A stretch of 64,000 nt of DNA from assembly GCA_037043235.1 (NCBI GenBank), contig JAWRVZ010000289.1, positions 248,001 to 312,000 on the forward strand, in the 5' to 3' direction. Source of the DNA: Rhodeus uyekii. Taxonomy: Eukaryota > Chordata > Actinopteri > Cypriniformes > Acheilognathidae. Below the pieces are notes generated by a model. It made no database searches. It worked only from the letters and a program-made list of their open reading frames with translations, and was not told where the DNA came from. The position numbers were made by a program, and so were the translations under genes. Every line of letters begins with the position of its first letter. The stretch's first letter is position 1. Below are positions 44,971 through 57,700 of the stretch, piece after piece.

Positions 44971-45579
44971 AAAGGCCCAGTCACACAGCGAAAACGCATG
45001 AAGAACGCACGAAGAACGCACGAATTACGCACAAATTTTCGTTTCTGCGCGGCGTGTGCGTCATATGCGTAATTCGTCGGTGGAACGAACGAGGACCGTC
45101 AGTGATTGTAAGTGGATGTGCGTCGAAGGTGGTTTGTGCGTGATTTTGAGTTTTGAACGGTTCAAAAATTTTCCGACGCACATGTATGTGCGTCGGTGTG
45201 CGTTATTCATGAGTCGGCGTGCGTAGTTTATGCGTCGAGTATGCGTGACATGCGCAGGACACGCGTCGGCCGTCAGTGCTTATGCGTTGGAACTGGTTCG
45301 AAAGCGCGCACGTCCACTGACGCCCCACCTTCACCGCGCAGCGTGGCGCACGTATCACGTTCATTCCACTGACCATGTGGATTCTGAAAGTGCTTGTTCA
45401 TGGAACGTTCGCGAAGCGTGTGTGTTTGGACGCGCTCCGTCAGTGATTCATGCATCGGGCGTGCGCCGAATGTTCGTGGAATACTTTGGTCAATTTCTCG
45501 ACGCACAAGCACGCACAAACCCAATCTATGCGTGATTTGTGAGTGATTCGTGCGCGATCGGCTGTGTGACTGGGCCTTT
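44971..45579. mobile_element. MITE with 19-bp terminal inverted repeats
   Basis: AAAGGCCCAGTCACACAGC at 44971-44989 is exactly inverted at 45561-45579. The interior is CG-rich and built from ACGCAC, GTGCGT, TGCGTCG and ATTCGTG words on both strands. Open frames inside are a by-product of this composition. Superfamily not assigned; no clear target duplication. Confidence 0.85.
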
Positions 45580-45599
45580 AGGGTTTAAACATAAACATG

Positions 45600-46665
45600 T
45601 CGGCAGTGTTACCCAACCACCCTTTAATGGTAAAAATCCACCAACTCCTTTTTTTATAATCCCCATAAATCATAAACGGTGTCTCAAAACAAGCCGTTCT
45701 AGCAGTGTGACCTCACATTTGCTTAGGCCCCGCCCACAACCGCTGACGGACTCCGCCCAATTAGCATAAACCCCACACATAAATGTGCATTTGCAACATG
45801 GTATAATAACTGATCTGTGGGATATTTTGAGCTGAAACTTGACAGACTTAATAGGTAATAGACATTAATAGACATTTCCTTAATAGGTAATAGACATAAT
45901 ACGTCCACTTCAAAGCTGCATCATGTACAATTACTGTCTTGGGGGAAAGAATGGTGCTTTAAAAAGTTTAATAATTCTTGAATATATCGAGACCACTGGT
46001 GCGTTTTAGAGTGCCGCGATGTGATTTGATCAATGATGCGGCTGAGGTTTCCGGTGCTTTCACTGTGCTCCTGTCAAACAGTTTTGCAAAGACAAAATAG
46101 TAGATAAGACCTTCTGATTCATCGGATGGCGTTGCAGAGGATGTGGTGATCCGTAAGTAGGGGGTGAGGCACAAATCCATTCATGACTCACAATCCATTG
46201 ATGGGGATTTCACTTGGAAACACCTGCTGAAAGTACCACACGCACAGATGGGAAAAGAGCTCAGATGCATTTTGCGTTACTCAGCAAATGAAGAATGTTT
46301 GTTGAAGGCTGGTATAATAACTGGTGACGTTAATCAAGTTTAACAGTAAATGGAGTGAACCTCTTTTCCTGTGCCACTCTATACAAGTCAGTAAAAACAG
46401 GGTCCAATGTACTGTGCTAATGTAAAGGTATTGTCTCTATAGATGTTTTCACTTTTCGTGCATGAACTTATTGAAAAAAAATCCTGGTAGAGAATGAACA
46501 GCAGCTTTTCTGTTACTCTACAGATTCTGTTGGCCATCTAAGGTCTACACAATGAATACAGACTGGGATGCGTTAAGGTTGGGTTCTTCCATATAATAAA
46601 GGTTGGATTTGTCACCAAAAGGTTGAAATGTGTTTATATATATTAATATATACAGTTTATATTTA
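45600..46665. other. Non-coding, nothing firmly recognised
   Basis: Contains a small tandem duplication of TTAATAGGTAATAGACAT near 45848-45898. No gene supported. Confidence 0.45.
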
Positions 46666-46669
46666 TATA

Positions 46670-47060
46670 CAGTAATTTTGCCACTTTGCGGTTCAAGTTT
46701 CGTGGCCTCTTTCAAAATATTCCTCTTTCGTGGATTTTTCAAAATATTCATGAAAAATAAAAAAATACCAGCAGCCATATTGTGGAAAGCAGCGTTGCTT
46801 CATCGTGATGCGAGAGAAGAGGTTTCCCAGGATGCAGACAAAGAGAGAAACTCTCTCAGAGGCTTTGTACACGCCCACAGCACTCAGACAAGACACGTGA
46901 TTGGTTCCGGCGCGAGATCGACGAATGAAAGCACGAGTGGATGTATCCCGTGATCTGATTGGCTGATCCTATATTTTTTGCTGTTTTGCTTCAAACTTTT
47001 TTGCTTTTTAAATTCCTAAAATGCCCGAATGTGTTGTTCGATGGCATTAAGATGGATGTT
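46670..47060 (+). mobile_element. Tigger-like 5' fragment
   Basis: After TA, CAGTAATTTTGCCACTTTGC and GGTTCAAGTTTCGTGGCCTC form a Tigger/pogo-type end. AGACACGTGATTGGTTCC and a GATCGACGAATGAAAGCACG block follow. The right part, including any transposase, is absent. Confidence 0.55.
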
Positions 47061-47098
47061 TAATGGTTCTCTAATTCATGTGACCACATACCTCAAAA

Positions 47099-47233
47099 CA
47101 TTTACCTTCACACGCTTTTATCAGACTTACATTGCATTGAAGGAACACATGGAATCAGTTCTTGCTTTCCCTGGGATCGAACCCATGACCTTGGTGTTAT
47201 AAGCACCAACTAATTGAACTACAGGAAAACACT
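47099..47233 (-). repeat. tRNA-derived SINE, reverse strand
   Basis: On the minus strand: TGTAGTTCAATTAGTTGGTG (A-box head), CTTATAACACCAAGGTC (anticodon arm), GGGTTCGATCCCAGGGAAAG (B box), then ATGCAATGTAAGTCTGATAA and AAGCGTGTGAAGGTAAA. This is the tRNA-SINE common in cyprinid-like fish. The head is mutated, so it is not a functional tRNA. Confidence 0.8.
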
Positions 47234-47464
47234 AATAGAGTCACAACATGCCCCAGTAAAATTCAAAAGGTTAGCATGTCCTAAAGGTTAGAAGTGTTTA
47301 AAAGCTTACAGAAATCAAGGTGTGTTTCTATACAGAAATTGTAGAACTGAGGCAACTCAAGTTGGGAATGAAAAGGTGTTCAGAATAAAACACTTTTTCT
47401 TTATCTCTCTTCAAGGCTAAAAACGAACAGATGTTTGAGTAAAACATGACTGTGCAGATTGGGC

Positions 47465-47590
47465 CAGTCCTCCAGCTCAGAGCTCAGCGTCACATCACGC
47501 GTGCGCTTCTGCACGTGCGCCGTGCGCGAGCGAGAGCGCGAGCGTGAGCTTGAGACGCGCAAAGTCAACAGCGACGGTTTCCACGCGCCA
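47465..47590. promoter_or_regulatory. CpG-dense cluster upstream of stc1
   Basis: A run of alternating CG-containing words (GTGCGC, GAGCGCGAGCG) about 1.1 kb upstream of the stc1 ATG. It may be the distal edge of a CpG island or an upstream regulatory element. No specific factor site can be assigned with confidence. Confidence 0.35.
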
Positions 47591-48240
47591 CAGGACGTGT
47601 GTCAATAACTACGCAGTTCATCTGTCAGCCAGAGACAATTCCGCCTGGCGAACCGACAATAGCGCCATTATTGCAGAGGGTCCGTCAAAATGCCAACGCG
47701 ATAAAAACGCGAGTCATTTGAATAACTTCAAATGTTATTTCTCAAAGACAGTTAAGAAAAACAAAGAGCGCAATGCATTTGACTAAAACGCGATCCTGGT
47801 GCCAAAGCTTTTGCTGACAGTTGAAATATAATACAAGGATTACTGAATGAAACAAACAGATAAAGAAAAACAAGCTCTTATTGTTCAAGGCGATGAATGA
47901 GATTCAGACTAGCAGGACGGGGGTCATATGGGTGTCATATCATCCAATGGGCCATTTTACCCATCTTTACATCTGAATCGTAACTCTTTTATTATGAGGA
48001 CGCGCCAGACGCTGGTTTGCTTTAAATGTCCCTTTTGAGCAACCCATCCAAGTCTGGTTTAAAGTGATGATATTTTTTAACATCTTTCCATGTATGCAGT
48101 GTATTTTGATGAGGTTGCACAACACAGTCTCCTAGTCCGTTGCCTTTCTGCTGGGTTTAGAGGGGGTTTGCATGCACTGTTCCTCCGGGAAAAGCAGCAT
48201 TTGTGTTAAAGTATCTTTTGAAGTGCACATCTATTTGTAT
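47591..48240. other. stc1 upstream flank
   Basis: Non-coding, no repeat recognised. Could hold distal regulatory sequence but no site can be named. Confidence 0.4.
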
Positions 48241-48388
48241 AGATCAACAGTGCGAGGATGCGAGCGTTGCGCCAAGTTAAAAGGAACGGCGAACTTTACG
48301 CTATTCGAGCAGCCCATTTAAATGCCACGGATCAATGAATGAAAGTTTGCGCTGAGGCTGTGTGTGTGAGAGCGCCTGCTGTGATGTG

Positions 48389-48431
48389 ATTGGGCTGAGC
48401 GGCGAGCTCGTGATGCTCGGGCACATATAAA
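48389..48431 (+). promoter_or_regulatory. stc1 core promoter: inverted CCAAT and TATA box
   Basis: ATTGG (inverted CCAAT) at 48389-48393 and a TATAAA box at 48426-48431. The ATG lies about 190 bp downstream, so transcription probably starts near 48456-48460 with a 5' UTR of about 160 bp. The surroundings from about 48240 to 48960 are much richer in CG dinucleotides than the rest of the window. The start site itself is inferred. Confidence 0.7.
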
Positions 48432-48619
48432 GCGCGACCTGCGCTCCTGTCATGCACGCGCGGCTGGAAGAAGAAACTGCTGAAGAGATCAGCCGGACCG
48501 ATACTGCCCACATCACACGCATTTCCTCCACGAAGTGGGCAAGAACACGCACACGCGAGACCTCAAGGAAATCCTCTTTCATCGCCCTTCGCAGAAGCCC
48601 CAGTGTCGTTCAGTGAGAG

Positions 48620-48734
48620 ATGCCGCCGAGGACCGGACTTTTGCTGCTCGCCGTGCTCATCGCCTCCGCGTATGAACTGGATCTGAACGAATCCTACTCG
48701 CCTAGGAGAGCACGCTTCTCCCACAACAGCCCCT
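48620..48734 (+). CDS. stc1: stc1 exon 1 coding part
   Basis: Encodes residues 1-38 plus the first base of codon 39: signal peptide and the propeptide ending SPRRAR, then FSHNSP. The ATG is the first one downstream of the TATA box. The donor is CCCT|GTGAGT, a near-consensus site, leaving phase 1. Codon 39 becomes Ser after splicing. Confidence 0.95.
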
Positions 48735-51700
48735 GTGAGTAGGAAACGGTCGGGAATAATGAGCCGTTGGTGTGGGGTAGATCATAGGAGAGCTGTCATC
48801 CGCTCTCTCTCGACCAATGCGTCTATTGACCCGCTCTGTGACAGATGTGTGAATGTCGTGGTCATCCTCTGACCTGATCGTGGCTCGCGATGAGCTTCTT
48901 TTGATGCATTGAGCGCAATGAATGAATGTGAATGATGATCCGCCGTCGCTTTCATCCTCCAAAGCAGGAGTTTCTACACTGGGGGTGGAATGCTACAGTA
49001 AAAACCTGTTAATTGCTTATACCACATCACGTAAAAATGCTAGCTTTTCAAGACCCTAGCCTAGTTTTTCTGTACAATTAAAAAAGTAAGAGTCGTTTAA
49101 AAGAACATGCGTGTAACAAGGCAATGGTGAGTCTTTTAACTAAAAAGTAGGAATTGCAGTATAACATGTATTCAATTTGGCAATTAATTTACAGAAGAAA
49201 AAAAACATGTAGACTTGTGTGGCTCAATGTTTAAATAAATCCCCAATGGTGATCAGTGGCCAGATTCCCTGCATGCAAACCATCACATTTGTTTGGATTT
49301 TCCACTCTTTTAATCTGATTGGTCGAGCATGTGTCCAAGAGTGCTGGTATTTTATATAACAGAACTGGTGCCCTTCGCTGTTTGCTTTTGCTGAGTGGGT
49401 TGCAGCATCCATTTGGCTCCTTTCATTGGTGTAAAAACATATCCAGCCAAATTCTGTGTGAAATGTTAATATTTACTTCTTATTTATAGAGAAATAATTG
49501 CATCCTTATAATCATCCTGTGTACTGAATATCAGTATGGCTTTGTCATGCTGATATTCACTATTACAGCAGTCTTGCTCATGTGGTTAGTCTGAGTAGTA
49601 CGGGTTCTGTCTTAGTGTTTATCATTCAAGTCATTATGTGATGGTCTTCTATTATGGCATCATTTAATGAAATATCATCACTGAACAAAGTTCTAGCGAC
49701 CACAGCCATCAGGTTACGGTTAAACAAGCCATGTTTTTCTTAGTGTGAATCTAAAGAACCTTTTGTAGAATGTAAAGGTTCCATGGAACTAGCACTTTAG
49801 TCCCGTTTCCCATGTACTTACAATGTACTTATTACAGTATTTAATAACTGGGTTATAATTAGGTACTAACCCTGAAACTACTCCTAAACCTTACTTTACA
49901 TTATCCAGTGCTTTCTTAAGTACACATAAGTACTGTAAAAATAAAGTGCAACCGAACTAACAATGCCAATAAAGAACCTTTATTTTTAAAAATGTAGAAC
50001 ATTTAAAATCACGATCCAGACAAAACCGATTCAGAGTGAAATCTCAAAGGACAATTCAATTAAACACTCTTATATCCAGGAAAATTATTATTATTATTTT
50101 ACATTTAGTCATTTACACATGCATTATTGTTCCATTGATAATTTTCAGTGAAAAGCCACTATTCCCTGGTTAATTAATTTTATCATGCTCCATGTTCCAG
50201 ATCTCATCAAATACACCTGAACCGGCTAACCAAGTTCATTGGTGTTATTTGAAAGTTACAAATGTTTTAAGATATCCCACAGCAGGTGTGAAGATTATGC
50301 AGGTCGAAAGTTGGAGGGTGGGTGCTTCACTTACACTAACTTTAACGGAGTAGGATGACTTAATGCTCATTATATTATTGATACTGGTGTCAGTGTCACA
50401 AAAGGTTCTTGCTTTGTGGTGAAGTAAGTCAGTGATTAATATGCCGTTGAAAAAAGCTTGCTCAAGTGTCAAATAGTGGATGTGTGTGTGGTGTGGGATG
50501 CTCAGTTCCGTTCTGTCTCTGGTCAGGACGTGAAAACCTTTGTCAAACTCCACTTGGTATTTGCATAACTTCCTGTTGTACTTAGTTGCCAGGGAGACAT
50601 GTACTGACTCAGTGCTTTTCAGACAAAGTGACAGTGGTGCACCAATCTTTCCAAAAGAGCAAAATGAATAGTTTATACTTTACAAAACATAAAATGTAGA
50701 GCATATTCCAAGACATTATGTTTCATTAACGTAATAAGTTAAGTTTTGGAGGAGCACATTCAAATGATCTATCCAATCACCTCGTCTTCAACAATTATCA
50801 CGTCTAATCCTATCAGTACGAGAGGAAGCCTATATATATTCATATTCGACTCACTTACATTTCTCGACAGTTTTCAACATCCCTCACTCTTGGCAGGCAG
50901 GAATGGGGTGAGTGATCTGGGTTCGGGTAAAATACCAAGCTTGGAGCTTCTCTTCGGACAGCCAAATGCACATAACATTTATTCTATCTGATTTATCTGT
51001 AAGTTTGAACTCATAAAAAGATTATTGCAAAAAAAAATAAAAAATTTTACTCTTCATTTCTTCAGTTTGAAATCGCAGGATTTATTTAGGAAAATAAATG
51101 GAATTGATTCATTTAAAAATGCATAAATCTCTCATTATATCAAGGGTTAGTTCACCCAAAGGTAAAAATGTTGTTATTATACACACCCTTATGTCGCCCT
51201 GAACCCGTAAGACTTTCGTTCATCTTACATTCAAGATCATTTTGATGAAATCTGAGAGATTTCTGTCCCTCCATTGACAGCTTTGTAACTACATCTTTGA
51301 CGCTTCAAAAAGCTCATAAAGAGATTATAAAACTAATCCATATGATTTGAGCAATACAGTCCAACTTTGAATTTAGGCTTTTATTCACATATAAACATTA
51401 TTCAATGAATATAAACCGAAGCCCAACTCAACCTGCTTCATGTGCGAGATAAACTTAATTGGTTCTTGTTGAAGCTTAAATGTGCCGCTTAACAGAAATT
51501 AACCTCATTATTTCTTGCCGAAGCTCAAATGTGTTGCGTAACACGAGAATTAATCTCATTGGTTCTTGCTGAAGCTCAAACGTTCTGCGTAACACGAGAA
51601 TGAACCTCATTGGTTCTTGCTGAAGCTCAAACGTTCTGCGTAACACGAGAATGAACCTCATTGGTTCTTGCTGAAGCTCAGACGTGATGCGTAACACGAG

Positions 51701-54700
51701 AATGAACCTCATTGGTTCTTGCTGAAGCTCAAACGTTCTGCGTAACACGAGAATGAACCTCATTGGTTCTTGCTGAAGATCAAACGTGATGCGTAACACG
51801 AGAATGAACCTCATTGGTTCTTGCTGAAGCTCAAACGTTCTGCGTAACACGAGAATGAACCTCATTGGTTCTTGCTGAAGCTCAAACGTGATGCGTAACA
51901 CGAGAATGAACCTCATTGGTTCTTGCTGAAGCTCAAACGTTCTGCGTAACACGAGAATGAACCTCATTGGTTCTTGCTGAAGCTCAAACGTTCTGCAAAA
52001 CACGAGAATGAACCTCATTGGTTCTTGTTGAAGCTCAAACGTGATGCGTAACACGAGAATGAACCTCATTGGTTCTTCCTGAAGCTCAAACGTGATGCGT
52101 AACACGAGAATGAACCTCATTGGTTCTTCCTGAAGATCAAACGTGATGCGTAACACGAGAATGAACCTCATTGGTTCTTCCTGAAGATCAAACGTGATGC
52201 GTAACACGAGAATGAACCTCATTGGTTCTTGAGAAGCTCAAACGTGATGCGTAACACGAGAATGAACCTCATTGGTTCTTGCTGAAGCTCAAACGTTCTG
52301 CGTAACACGAGAATGAACCTCATTGGTTCTTGCTGAAGCTCAAACGTGATGCGTAACACGAGAATGAACCTCATTGGTTCTTCCTGAAGCTCAAACGTGA
52401 TGCGTAACACGAGAATGAACCTCATTGGTTCTTGCTGAAGCTCAAACGTTCTGCGTAACACGAGAATGAACCTCATTGGTTCTTGCTGAAGCTCAAACGT
52501 TCTGCGTAACACGAGAATGAACCTCAGTGGTTCTTGCTGAAGCTCAAACGTTCTGCGTAACACGAGAATGAACCTCATTGGTTCTTCCTGAAGCTCAAAC
52601 ATGATGCGTAACACGAGAATTAACCTCATTGGTTCTTGCTGAAGCTCAAACGTTCTGCGTAACACGAGAATGAACCACATTGGTTCTTCCTGAAGCTCAA
52701 ACGTGATGCATAACACGAGAATGAACCTCATTGATTCTTGATGAAGCTCAAACGTTCTGCGTAACACGAGAATGAACCACATTGGTTCTTCCTGAAGCTC
52801 AAACGTGATGCGTAACACGAGAATGAACCTCATTGGTTCTTCCTGAAGCTCAAACGTTCTGCGTAACACGAGAATTAACCTCATTGGTTCTTGCTGAAGC
52901 TCAAACGTTCTGCGTAACACGAGAATGAACCACATTGGTTCTTCCTGAAGCTCAAACGTGATGCGTAACACGAGAATGAACCTCACTGGTTCTTCCTGAA
53001 GCTCAAACGTGATGCGTAACACGAGAATGAACCTCATTGGTTCTTCCTGAAGCTCAAACGTGATGCGTAACACGAGAATGAACCACATTGGTTCTTCCTG
53101 AAGCTCAAACGTGATGCGTAACACGAGAATGAACCTCATTGGTTCTTCCTGAAGCTCAAACGTGATTCGTAACACGAGAATGAACCACATTGGTTCTTGT
53201 TGATCAAACGTGATGCGTAACACGAGAATGAACCACATTGGTTCTTGTTGAAGCTCAAACGTGATGCGTAACACGAGAATGAACCTCATTGGTTCTTGTT
53301 GAAGCTCAAACGTGATGCGTAACACGAGAATGAACCTCATTGGTTCTTCCTGAAGCTCAAACGTGATTCGTAACACGAGAATGAACCACATTGGTTCTTC
53401 CTGAAGCTCAAACGTGATGCGTAACACGAGAATGAACCTCATTGGTTCTTGCTGAAGATCAAACGTGATGCGTAACACGAGAATGAACCTCATTGGTTCT
53501 TGTTGAAGCTCAAACGTGATGCGTAACACGAGAATGAACCTCATTGGTTCTTGTTGAAGCTCAAATGTGATGCGTAACACGAGAATGAACCTCATTGGTT
53601 CTTGCTGAAGATCAAACGTGATGCGTAACACGAGAATGAACCACATTGGTTCTTCCTGAAGCTCAAACGTGATGCGTAACACGAGAATGAACCTCATTGG
53701 TTCTTGTTGAAGCTCAAACGTGATGCGTAACACGAGAATGAACCACATTGGTTCTTGTTGAAGCTCAAACGTGATGCGTAACACGAGAATGAACCTCATT
53801 GGTTCTTCCTGAAGCTCAAACGTGATTCGTAACACGAGAATGAACCACATTGGTTCTTCCTGAAGCTCAAACGTGATGCGTAACACGAGAATGAACCTCA
53901 TTGGTTCTTGCTGAAGATCAAACGTGATGCGTAACACGAGAATGAACCTCATTGGTTCTTGCTGAAGATCAAACGTGGCGCTTAACAGAAATTAACCTCA
54001 TTATTTCTTGCTGAAGCTCAAAAGTGCTGCGTCATACAAACATGAACCTGTGTAAGAATGAATCTCATTGGTTCTTGCATGTCTTGTGAACATGCTTGAG
54101 CTTCCGTTTACCACAACTGATTTGAGTTTATCATGTTTATATGTGAATAAAAGCCTAAATTCAATATGTTCATCATATAAAGTCTTAAATAAAAGTCATA
54201 AAAAAGTCATTAAAGTCATATATAAGTCTTTCAGAACATTTGGACTAAAGCACTCAATTCATATGGATCATTTTTAAAATCTCTTTATGAACTTTTCAAA
54301 CCATCAAAGTGGTAGATACATAGCTGTCAAAAGATTTCATTTAAAAAAACTTAATTTTGTGTTCTGAAGATGAACAAAGGTTTTACAGGTTTGGAACAAC
54401 TTGAAGGTGAGTCATTAATGACAGAATTTCCATCTTTGAGTGAACAATCCCATAAACGCTCTTGAGTGCCAGTCCCGTCATCCATTGTACATTGATGAAA
54501 CCTCCTATGGGATCTTCAAATAGTGAAAAAATCCCATTCATGAACTACTGACCTCTTCCTGACACTTAAAACAATTGCAGTGGCGTCTTCTAATCTGTGT
54601 GGTACAGCTGAGTCATGCATTAGAGTCTAGTGTGAAACACTGACACTCAGGGGCCACAAGTTCAAGTCAGGGTCACACGCTCTGCAAATTGAAATCTGAA

Positions 54701-57700
54701 CAGGTAGCTATGCAAGTGTAGAAAATGAATTATTCATTCCAACAATTCATTCTATTAGTCTGTGTGTGTATGATATCACCTGTCAAGATCAGTATATAGG
54801 GGCTCTGATGACTTACCCAGTTGAGGTTTTACAGCACCTGATGATACATGACTGAGTAAGAGAGTAAGAGAGAAAGCATACACAAGACTGCACATTGTCT
54901 ATTGATGTGTTTCTTGGATCTCAAATGAGTCCTGACCTGTCAGGGCCCATCACAGTACCCTCGAAATGAGTAGAGTGAGTCGGCCAAGCTGTATTCAAGT
55001 TTCATTAGTCACAATACGTCTAATCATCATGCCTATTTTCCCACTGCAATACAATAAGTGCTCTATGAAAGCATCAAACTCAATATCAAACCCATATTTT
55101 ACATCTCTTCTCAGTCATGTGGAGTTTAACTGTGTGGCCCAATTCATCCATAACTGTACTTTCCCCTGTAAGGTTACTGATGACGTTTAGAGGGTGTCTG
55201 ATGTTACAAAAAAGACCTTCTTATAACTAAAAAACAGAGTAAATACAATTTAAAAATGGTCAAAAGTTTATGGTCAGTGTTTTCCTGGGAGAAGTAGTGT
55301 AAATTTGGCTTCATCATACATTTGAATTAAAAATAAGTTTGTGAAGACAATACACTTTAAATAGATTACTTATTACAGAAATAATATAATTTACAATAAC
55401 ATACAATGAATGGAATGCTTTTGGACAGTTAAATGTTATTTGCAAATAAATTTAAATGTATTATCATGTAAATGTATATTAAATGCAAATAGTTAAAACT
55501 GTAAATCCTGTAAGTCAGTGTGCGCAATTGTTGAAACACACCTCCCCCCACTGCTCACAGACCGGTCCGCAAATTCGATCCGCGGCCCCGTACCATTTGA
55601 TCAATGGACCGGTCTGCGAATGGACCGAATTCGCAGACCATTAGGGGGTTGGGGACCACTGCTGTAAGTCATGTATTTGAATATATTTGTAGTTACACCT
55701 TTGTAATGAATTTAGTACATTTAAAATGTATAATCTTTAAACGTAATACTGAATAACACACTACAGTTAAAATTTTCATCAAGTGATTTTCATCAAGTGT
55801 GCTTTAGTATGTTAGCCAACAAAATAAGTGTATGTCTTTAAAGCACAACAAAGGAGTTATTTATTTAAAAAAAAAAATTATTTAAATTGTACTTTAATAT
55901 AACATTTTGTGTAAAAAGTACAGTGTGTTATGTCATGAAAGTGAACTCTCTTTAACTCTCATTTTATTTCAGTAATATAATATTTTCTGCAAGTCAAGAT
56001 TTAAAAATTAATTGGCTACATTTAAGATTTAGAGGTGGATGCTGTTTCGTTTGTGATGCTCAGTGACTGACGTCTGTCTAATTCTGCAGAGCATGTCAGA
56101 GCGAGTAGGTGTGAAAATAAATACCTTGACACATGGACCAAATGCAATTATTGGATGAACATTTTATGGTCCTATGCCTCCTACATACAGTGGAACACTG
56201 TTCTGTTGACGTCCTAGGGAGTTTCAAAAAAACGTTGAGATAGCCGATGATCGAGACAACACCCAGTATGGAGATTTATTTGATGAAGTGATCGGCATGC
56301 TATATAAATGTACACACACTGTATATGTTTGCTAACAACAAAAGGCATATGTGCAGCAACTAACAGCAGAGATTTACCAGAATACAATAAAAACACCTTC
56401 CATTCTCCATACAAACCTTTCATTATATTCTCCATCATTGCAAACACAATGATCACTCACAGCGTAAACACAGTCACACACACATAAACACATTCGCTCA
56501 AAAAAGTCATTTCGCTCTGATAGTGTTGCACACGCGGTTACTATGGTTTCTTTACAAACTCTAAAATGCTTTGTTGAGTTTTGCCTTTAACGGTCTGCTT
56601 GAAAACAAATGCTTCTAAGCTTCTATCAGTAACGACGTCTTTGTCGATCTCAATGTAATCTGGGAATTCCTGGACAGTGAAGGTGAACTCCTGCGTCTCT
56701 TCCAAGATAGGATGCACGGCACTGACCGCAAGAGTGAGTGAAGCGTACCTGGAGCGAGCGACTATACAGACCGTGATGCACGTGCAACATGAACTCAGCG
56801 CATGCACAGTGAACTCGGTACTATCATCAGTCACAGGGATCGAGATAACTGATGTGAAGTGGCGACTTTGTCCCTCTTTTGTGCTCGAGATATCAGGGTT
56901 CGGCGACATTAAAGAATCAACATATCCGATAAGAAAATGCTAAGACAATGAATTTGGCGGTTCGACTTAAATAGGGTTGGTGAGTTAACCGAGCTCGAGA
57001 TAAGTGGGTTCCACTGTATATTCATAAAAATACATTTAGAATATTTAACTTAGTGATTGCCATCAGAGGCTTCCACCCAGCATAACAAAAATATTTTCTG
57101 GACCAAATCGCCTACCCTGCCTTTAAGCACAAATCTTTTTCACAAGGGTAACTAGTGTTAAAGCACCCCAAAGGCTGAGACATGGCTCGTCAAGACACCT
57201 CAGGTTAGATCACATGAGTTTGTGCACACCACAATATAATTTTGCTCTGATCCTGAGAAACAAGGAGAACAATTTATAGTCATGTGTATTCACAAGGAAA
57301 ACAATGGCCAGTCATATAAATATTTTAACATGCCTTGACCCAATGTTAACAGTGATACAATTGTATTTGATATAAAACAAATATGTATATCATTTTTATG
57401 AATCTGCCATAGCTCAAGAGACTTAATAGCATTCTCAGTTGTGTTTCATTGAAGTATCAACTTTGTCTTGGATACTTCTCCTTAAATTCCTTTGGAGGAC
57501 TGAAAATAGAAACAAAACTATACAAATATTAATTGTTAATAGCAGAAATCAGATCATTTACAATTTCAAGAGAGGTGTTTTCAGTCCATTTCGAGATCTT
57601 TGACTTTAGTATCTTGGCAAAGCCGAGTATGGTTTGAGATATTGTTGCAAACATTTTATGAGACGTGTGGGATCCTTGTTGAAAAGGCTTGTTTTTAAAC

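Noticed and set aside
45230..45535. A 101-residue frame in CG-rich sequence
   Set aside because: Lies wholly inside the MITE at 44971-45579 and follows from its repetitive composition.
47099..47233. Functional tRNA gene on the minus strand
   Set aside because: The B box is good but the head stem does not pair and a SINE body follows directly.
51476..53952. Two very long minus-strand frames (248 and 577 residues) as real repeat-protein genes
   Set aside because: They are a direct consequence of a 51-bp tandem unit lacking a stop codon; no start context, no non-repetitive domain, and location in an intron within a transposon.
51455..54080. CRISPR-like array because of regular spacing
   Set aside because: There are no unique spacers; the whole 51-bp unit repeats head to tail, and the genome is vertebrate.
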